The notes beneath the pieces were generated by a model. That model ran no database searches and was not told where the DNA came from. It saw only the letters and a program-made list of their open reading frames with translations. A stretch of DNA of 8,573 nt from the NCBI GenBank assembly GCA_023266955.1, contig JAHFOH010000048.1, forward strand, positions 1-8,573, read 5' to 3'. Shown here one piece after another: positions 4,790 through 8,573 of this stretch (positions are counted from its first letter, which is position 1; each line of letters opens with the position of its first letter). Both the position numbers and the translations under genes were made by a program. Origin of the DNA: Nitrososphaerota archaeon. Its GTDB lineage: Archaea; Thermoproteota; Nitrososphaeria; Nitrososphaerales; JAHFOH01.

Positions 4790-4828
4790 CTGAGCTACCG
4801 AGGCTTAAGATTCGAGCCGATTAGTGCG

Positions 4829-4838
4829 ATTTTTTAGT
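4829..4838 (-). promoter_or_regulatory. TATA-like box for tRNA-Thr
   Basis: CTAAAAAATC on the minus strand, 25-34 nt upstream of tRNA nucleotide 1 (4804). It shares the short region with the divergent membrane-protein gene, whose own box may be the adjacent AT-rich 4840-4847. Confidence 0.5.
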
Positions 4839-4854
4839 CTTTAATTCCCTTCTG

Positions 4855-5303
4855 TTGATATCATACGATACCTTGACCATAAGGAACCTAAGATCTGGAA
4901 TCGCTGGGATGCTTGCTTTAGCTGGCGGTTTTCTCATCGTGACAAGCGGACTCGCGGCCCATGGTTTCCTTCTTTCCGTTCTAAGCTTCCTCAAGGACAA
5001 AGTCGCTAACTATCCACTTGGATTGACCGGCGAATTCGCGAGCCTTACAATCCAAGTTCTGACTCTCCTCATTGCGTTGGGAGGGATAACGGTCATTCTA
5101 GGAGGAATAGCAATTTTGTTTGGACGCCTCTTTACGGCAAGACTCATGATTGCCCTTGGCGGAGGGGGGGTTTCTTGGGATTAGCCATTACCATAGCTTA
5201 CTCGGCACTAACAATGGGTCTGTCGACCATCATCACACACTCGGAATATTGGATAGGGGTGATATTGGCAGTGATCGCAAGGTCGTTAGCTAAACGGAAG
5301 TAG
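4855..5303 (+). pseudogene. Four-helix membrane protein gene with a frameshift in a G run
   Basis: From TTG 4855 the frame runs 109 codons and ends at a TAG just after seven Gs (5164-5170). Restoring one G (or losing two) joins it to a second open segment ending at TAG 5301-5303, giving 149 residues. The joined product has hydrophobic segments at about 13-37, 63-90, 93-119 and 127-142 and a basic tail, so it is an integral membrane protein of unknown function. The second segment alone is hydrophobic and lacks a start, which supports a single original gene. TTG 4873 is an alternative start with a better-placed AT-rich box (4840-4847). Cause of the shift: real mutation, slippage-based switching or a base-calling error in the homopolymer; the sequence alone cannot decide. 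Confidence 0.75.
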
Positions 5304-5308
5304 AGCAA

Positions 5309-5316
5309 CTTAAATG
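5309..5316 (+). promoter_or_regulatory. TATA-like box for tRNA-Met
   Basis: CTTAAATG lies 27-34 nt upstream of tRNA nucleotide 1 (5343). It is identical to the octamer upstream of the peroxiredoxin gene. Confidence 0.5.
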
Positions 5317-5374
5317 AGATGATATTGGCGCTTCTGCAGATTGCCGGGGTGGCTTAGCCTGGTCATAGCGCCGG

Positions 5375-5395
5375 CTACGCCCAGATGTGGGCGAA
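5375..5395 (+). other. tRNA-Met intron 1 (30/31), 21 nt
   Basis: BHB helix CGCC (mature 25-28, 5369-5372) with GGCG (5390-5393). The 5' bulge is GG|C (5373-5375), the 3' bulge AA|A (5394-5396) and the inner pairs 5376-5378 with 5387-5389. A competing hairpin, CGCCCA/TGGGCG (5378-5383 with 5388-5393), could mask it. Confidence 0.75.
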
Positions 5396-5403
5396 ACTCA
5401 TAA

Positions 5404-5421
5404 TCCCAGGCTAGGATGGAT
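5404..5421 (+). other. tRNA-Met intron 2 (38/39), 18 nt
   Basis: Mature TCAT (33-36, 5398-5401) pairs with ATGG (5416-5419). The 5' bulge is AA|T (5402-5404), the 3' bulge AT|T (5420-5422) and the inner stem CC with GG. A 37/38 cut pairs poorly and would leave T38. Confidence 0.65.
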
Positions 5422-5428
5422 TCCGGAG

Positions 5429-5442
5429 AGAGACTCCCGAAG
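5429..5442 (+). other. tRNA-Met intron 3 (45/46), 14 nt, probable
   Basis: CGG (5424-5426) pairs with CCG (5437-5439), with a 5' bulge AG|A and a 3' bulge AG|G and only two inner pairs. The BHB is relaxed, but the excess length must be removed to give a five-nucleotide variable loop. Confidence 0.5.
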
Positions 5443-5504
5443 GTCGCGGGCTCGAATCCCGCCCCCGGCATTCAATCAGTTCACAAAACTTATTACCAGA
5501 CTTG

Positions 5505-5654
5505 ATGCCGAACGGGTCAACCTTGAACTTCCCGATACTTAGTACAGATAGTTTCTACGGCTTCTTGAGCGGACTGATGATAACACTATTCGTTGCGGCT
5601 CTCATCATAATCTTCGTATACGAATACGAGGTCCTAAGACGGTCAAAGGCGTAA
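5505..5654 (+). CDS. Small single-helix membrane protein (49 residues)
   Basis: ATG 5505 to TAA 5652-5654. About 16 polar N-terminal residues are followed by one hydrophobic helix (about 17-42, L-S-G-L-M-I-T-L-F-V-A-A-L then Ile/Phe/Val) and a charged tail with Glu and two Arg ending Ser-Lys-Ala. The arginine-containing C-terminus would be cytosolic under the positive-inside rule. No family is recognised. The gene lies 34 bp after tRNA-Met and has no clear promoter box or ribosome site of its own; transcription from the tRNA promoter is possible. Its last 12 bases overlap the end of the convergent RPA gene. The uniform membrane-helix composition and clean start and stop favour a real gene, but it is short. 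Confidence 0.5.
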   Translation: MPNGSTLNFPILSTDSFYGFLSGLMITLFVAALIIIFVYEYEVLRRSKA

Positions 5655-7079
5655 GTTATCGTCAGAAGCAGAAACACCTTTCATTCTTCTCACGCTGGAA
5701 ATCCTACCGATTTGAAGGTATGGAGTATTCATCCTCGACCTCTGAAGCGTAGCGCCAATAATCTGCAACCTCTCTCCTTCCTGGACTCCTTCAAGCTTTT
5801 CAGAACTCTCCCTCCAAGCAGCGAGCTTGATTTCACCAGTATCGTCACCAACTAGAAGTTCTCCCTTCTTCACGACTGAGCCGTCCTTAAGACGTACATC
5901 CTGCACGGAACCTTTCGAGAGGGCGATTACCTCCATCAATAAGGGTCCAGAAGCAACCTCCACATTTTTCACCTTGACGAACAACGACTGTAACGAGGGC
6001 AAGAGGTTTGACTTGGCATTAACTCGTTTCACTGAATCACTCTTCGTGCATATGATCATGTCTTCATACTTTTCATTCCCCATCACCTCGATGATATCTC
6101 CTTCTTTCACCGCCCGCGCTGACTCGACCGCTTCATCCTTCAAATTGAGATGAAACAAGGTTCTCGTCGCATCCGCTACCAAAAATTCAGTCGAATCATG
6201 CACACCCGCAGATCCGACTACCAAAAGCAAGGTACCTTGTGATTCATTCTGAATCACATCAATCCTACTTCCAGAATCGCCGTGCAATTCCGAATCTCCA
6301 TACGTTTGCTGCTTCAATCTTAGGTTCGTAACTCTCACTCTCTCACCTGACCTAAGACTAGGAAGGTCACTGCCATTCCAAATGACAATTCGCCGTTGCT
6401 TGCTTCCACTCTCGCTTCCGAGCGTGAAATGTTTCAACGTACCCCGCGAACCATCTCCTCTAGTAAATTCAGAATCTTTACTGTCGGATTGGACTATCCC
6501 GCGCACTGCTATCACATCAGTTTCAGTTATAGCAGCGATATCTATCTGAAGTTCAGAGACGGAAGGCATCTTGGTAATCAGACCTTCATCCCTTAGAACC
6601 TCTATCTTTCCTTTCTTCCCCAAATTCAATGTCGGTTTTCCATCCAAACTTGGCTTGACGTACGCACTCGCCACCCTCAATGGAGTGTCCACTCCTACAC
6701 CAAGCCTCTCTATCGCTTCCAACTCCTCCCACATGGTCAATCTCACTATCCCATTCTTATCAAACAAGTTCAGGCGCCTGTACCTTCCTTCGCCACCCTC
6801 TTTCTTCGCGTATGTGCTGACCGGATATACTGCCAGTACCCTTGCTACGACTGTTATGTCATTAGCTCCGATGTAAAGATCTCTCAGAGTAAGGTCGGAA
6901 TCAATACCTTTCAATTGAACGCCGAGCTCTCCTGCAACTAGGAAAAGAGCTCCTTGGTCAGTCAGGTATCCTCCTCCCACTACACTCCTCTTTTCTTCAA
7001 TGAGCTGGTCTAGCTTAGCTCGACCAAGGTCCGGCTTCTGTTTCAGGACCTCTTCAACGAGAGCGTCGAAATCATACAT
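5643..7079 (-). CDS. Replication protein A, multi-OB-fold single-stranded DNA-binding protein
   Basis: 478 residues. Archaeal RPA-type protein that coats single-stranded DNA in replication, repair and recombination. Residues about 1-55 form a small helical domain (L-I-E-E-K then L-T-D-Q-G-A-L-F-L-V-A-G-E-L-G-V) found at the N-terminus of many archaeal RPAs. OB folds follow at about 72-162 (R-Y-R-R-L-N-L-F-D with T-M-W-E-E), about 186-276 (I-V-I-W-N-G-S) and about 376-462 (G-D-D-T-G-E-I-K-L-A-A-W). The segment about 282-353 may be a fourth, degenerate OB fold. No C-terminal zinc finger is present, unlike RPA41/RPA70 types. ATG 7079 lies 10 bp after the aminotransferase stop; an AT-rich stretch at 7098-7107 could be its promoter, or it may be co-transcribed. 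Confidence 0.9.
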   Translation of the reverse strand: MYDFDALVEEVLKQKPDLGRAKLDQLIEEKRSVVGGGYLTDQGALFLVAGELGVQLKGIDSDLTLRDLYIGANDITVVARVLAVYPVSTYAKKEGGEGRYRRLNLFDKNGIVRLTMWEELEAIERLGVGVDTPLRVASAYVKPSLDGKPTLNLGKKGKIEVLRDEGLITKMPSVSELQIDIAAITETDVIAVRGIVQSDSKDSEFTRGDGSRGTLKHFTLGSESGSKQRRIVIWNGSDLPSLRSGERVRVTNLRLKQQTYGDSELHGDSGSRIDVIQNESQGTLLLVVGSAGVHDSTEFLVADATRTLFHLNLKDEAVESARAVKEGDIIEVMGNEKYEDMIICTKSDSVKRVNAKSNLLPSLQSLFVKVKNVEVASGPLLMEVIALSKGSVQDVRLKDGSVVKKGELLVGDDTGEIKLAAWRESSEKLEGVQEGERLQIIGATLQRSRMNTPYLQIGRISSVRRMKGVSASDDNLRL

Positions 7080-7089
7080 TTAGGATCGT

Positions 7090-8412
7090 TCACTTTGAAT
7101 TACTAACTTTCGCGACCGCCATCTCGAATATATCAAGGCTCTCCTCAAGTTCCTCTTCGCTCACGTTAAGTGGCGGAATAATCCTAATAGTGTTCTTCCC
7201 AGCAATTATGGCAATCAAACCGTTTTCGAAGCACTCATCTACTGTCCGCAAAGCTTCCTTCTCTCCTCGTTCTTTCGTCCCTCTTGTCTCTGACTATTTC
7301 TACACCTATAAACAACCCAAGCCCCCTAACATCACCTATTACTTCATGCCTTTCCTCTATCTCACTAAGCCTTTTCATAGCGATCTCGTCCATCTTCTTC
7401 CCGTTTTGGATCAACTTCTCTGATTTCACCCACTTCAAGCGTAGCAAGTGCAGCCGCCACAGCGACTGGGTTCGCTCCGAAGGTCGAAGCGTGTTGTCCT
7501 GGTTTCCACGGCTGCATTATGTTAGCCTTGGCTATAATCGCCCCTAATGGCAAACCTGAAGCCATCCCCTTCGCGATACTGATTAGGTCTGCCTCAATGC
7601 CAAGATGCTCCACTGCAAAGAACTTCCCTGTCCTACTCATTCCCGTTTGGATTTCGTCATCCACGAAAAGAACTCCTTCCTTCTTGAGGAATCCCATCCG
7701 CCTAAAATAATCAGGTGGCGGGATGATGTAACCACCCTCACCCTGACACGGCTCGAAGACATAGGCAGCAACTTCGTCCACAGGGACAAACTTCTCAAGG
7801 TACTCTTCTTTGAAGTAATCAATACAATAGTAATCACACTCCGGAAATTTTTGCTTCCAATGGCACCTATAGCAGTATGGATAGAGGAAGTGGACGACTT
7901 CTGGAACTAGTGGAAGAGCACCTACTCTGTGGATAGATTTGCTGGCAGTCAGGCTAAGGGCGCCCCCATGAGCCAGGAATAGCGGCCTTCGAGTATGATT
8001 CCTGGCGAGTTTCATCGCCGCCTCGTTGGCCTCGGTACCACTATTCCCCCAAAACACCATCTTGTCAAAGTCATCAGGAACCAACTTACAGAGTTTCTCA
8101 GAAAGGTCGACAAAACTGCTGTAGTAAAAGTCCGTGTAAGAGAAGCGCATGAATTTGTCAAGCTGATTCTTGGCCGCCTCCACAATCTTAGTGTGAGTAG
8201 AACCAGGTTTTCAGAACATCTATGCCAGAGGAGAAATCGATGAATTAGTTACCATCAATGTCGCGTACAATCGAACCATGAGCTGATTCAACAACGAGTC
8301 GATAAAGCCGATTGAACGAAGGAGACGAATATTTCTTGGATCTTTCGACTATCTCTCTAGCCTTTTTCCCTGGCGGGGTGACAACTATCTTCGCGAACTT
8401 CTTCCTCGTCAA
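7090..8412 (-). pseudogene. Class III (PLP) aminotransferase, disrupted by three +1 shifts and a TAA
   Basis: Read from TTG 8412 to TGA 7092-7090, removing one base at each of three sites gives 440 codons, the normal length for archaeal 4-aminobutyrate/ornithine-type class III aminotransferases, a group that also includes amino-acid racemases. Seen in order: K-A-R-E-I-V-E-R, D-I-D-G-N then F-I-D-F-S-S-G-I, G-N-S-G-T-E-A-N-E-A (PLP phosphate), F-V-D-D-E-I-Q-T-G (PLP aspartate region), S-I-A-K-G (Schiff-base lysine) and F-G-A-N-P. Lesions: in-frame TAA at 8247-8245, and extra bases at about 8205-8207, 7429-7431 and 7279-7281; the last two are in CCC runs (GGG on the coding strand). The longest intact piece (GTG 8183 to 7365) lacks both ends. 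Substrate cannot be assigned. Confidence 0.88.
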
Positions 8413-8425
8413 ATAGACTCGCGCA

Positions 8426-8461
8426 TTAGGCGCATTTCAATTATAATTGACTTGCGCCTAA
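8426..8461. repeat. 36-bp near-perfect palindrome with an AT-rich centre
   Basis: Arms TTAGGCGCA (8426-8434) and TGCGCCTAA (8453-8461) pair fully. After a two-base mismatch on each side, TCAATTA and TAATTGA (8437-8450) form an uninterrupted 14-bp centre, so 32 of 36 bases are paired. It lies between the stop of the unknown upstream gene (8466) and the aminotransferase start (8412). The centre CAATTATAATTG is 26-37 nt upstream of TTG 8412, where the TATA box should be. Probable operator overlapping the promoter; it could also fold as an RNA hairpin ending the upstream transcript. Confidence 0.8.
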
Positions 8462-8465
8462 GAGC

Positions 8466-8573
8466 TTACTTTGGCACCGTAAGCTCAATTTCAAGAACAG
8501 GGAGATTGAGTTGCCTTCCGTCTCTTGAGATAACGCTCTCTCCATCGATCTGAATGTTACAGATTTCTACGTC
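8466..8573 (-). CDS. C-terminal fragment of an unidentified protein
   Basis: The frame enters from the right edge and ends at TAA 8468-8466, giving 35 residues, Asp-Val-Glu-Ile at the start and ending L-E-I-E-L-T-V-P-K. Alternating hydrophobic and charged residues suggest beta strands. I do not recognise the family; the fragment is too short for a functional call. Its stop lies 4 bp before the palindrome and 53 bp upstream of the aminotransferase start on the same strand. Confidence 0.6.
   Translation of the reverse strand, partial: DVEICNIQIDGESVISRDGRQLNLPVLEIELTVPK

Larger units (their letters stand above)
4690..4804 (-). tRNA. tRNA-Thr(GGT) with a D-loop intron and a canonical intron
   Basis: Minus strand from 4804. 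Acceptor GCCTCGG (4804-4798) pairs with CCGAGGC (4697-4691); T4690 is the discriminator, as known for archaeal tRNA-Thr. Exons 4804-4790, 4764-4741 and 4725-4690 give 75 nt. D-stem GCTC/GAGC encloses AGCCTGGTTA, anticodon stem CCACC/GGTGG encloses TTGGTAA (anticodon GGT), variable loop GGGTC, and T-stem GCGGG/CCCGC. Introns at 15/16 and 37/38. Oddity: the T-loop is ATCGAGT, with A instead of the near-universal T at position 54. CCA is not encoded. A T-rich stretch (minus TTTCTTC) follows the 3' end and may end transcription. Confidence 0.88.
5343..5470 (+). tRNA. Elongator tRNA-Met(CAT) with two clear introns and a probable third
   Basis: Acceptor GCCGGGG (5343-5349) pairs with CCCCGGC (5463-5469), discriminator A5470. 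T-stem GCGGG/CCCGC encloses CTCGAAT, so position 54 is C rather than T. Proposed exons 5343-5374, 5396-5403, 5422-5428 and 5443-5470 give 75 nt. The anticodon stem is CCGGA/TCCGG, the loop CTCATAA (anticodon CAT) and the variable loop AGGTC. The D-arm carries the usual G-G and a GCT/AGC stem. Type I arm and A73 fit elongator Met. An alternative with one long second intron would leave a C-A mismatch at 27-43; the three-intron model gives a perfect stem. CCA is not encoded. Confidence 0.83.

Noticed and set aside
5827..6876. Several plus-strand open frames inside the RPA gene
   Set aside because: They are antisense to conserved OB-fold coding sequence, serine/threonine-rich, and have no ribosome site or promoter.
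7365..8183. An intact 272-residue aminotransferase from GTG 8183
   Set aside because: It lacks the conserved N-terminal segment, found upstream in other frames, and its last 28 residues are out of frame; the true C-terminus continues to 7090.
1..8573. CRISPR array, insertion sequence or integrase-bearing element
   Set aside because: No repeated spacers, no transposase or integrase, and no terminal repeats were seen. The only large symmetric element is the single palindrome at 8426-8461.

Overview
The window comes from an archaeon, most likely a TACK-lineage one (Nitrososphaeria, Caldarchaeales, Bathyarchaeia or Thermoproteales-like). The evidence is a multi-OB-fold RPA, a UPF0147 protein, a ZNRD2/SSSCA1-type zinc protein, and AT-rich boxes about 22-37 nt upstream of start codons, as in leaderless archaeal genes. 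Four tRNA genes are also interrupted by bulge-helix-bulge (BHB) introns. The exact lineage is an inference; no identity search was possible.

Layout, left to right. 1-1201: the 3' end of a dienelactone hydrolase-like gene (+), flavin-dependent thymidylate synthase thyX (+), and a type II tRNA-Ser(CGA) that I resolve into four exons and three introns. 1235-2487 (-): an A-type Fe-S carrier, a peroxiredoxin and a ZNRD2-like zinc protein, each with its own TATA-like box. 2602-4008: UPF0147 (+), a zinc-ribbon/coiled-coil protein (+), a convergent small coiled-coil protein (-) and a winged-helix protein (+). 4069-5470: tRNA-Leu(CAG) (-, two introns), an FMN-binding split-barrel protein (-), tRNA-Thr(GGT) (-, two introns, one in the D-loop), a frameshifted four-helix membrane protein (+) and elongator tRNA-Met(CAT) (+, two introns plus a probable third). 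5505-8573: a 49-residue single-helix membrane protein (+), then on the minus strand RPA, a broken class III aminotransferase and the C-terminus of an unknown protein. A 36-bp near-perfect palindrome lies just upstream of the aminotransferase. No stretch over 300 bases lacks a gene.

The strongest signal is the tRNA set: four genes hold about ten introns of 14-43 nt, and removing them gives textbook cloverleaves of 75 or 85 nt. In tRNA-Ser, -Leu and -Met a non-canonical intron sits at 30/31 or 31/32. Its BHB helix borrows nucleotides 25-29, which are needed for the D-stem and anticodon stem, so these introns should be mutually exclusive with the mature fold and splicing should be ordered. The second notable region is the aminotransferase: three +1 frameshifts and one in-frame TAA lie in an otherwise well-conserved reading frame, beside the palindrome. 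The protein-coding genes are mostly informational or housekeeping (DNA replication, dTMP synthesis, Fe-S delivery, peroxide defence), mostly single-gene units in alternating orientation.
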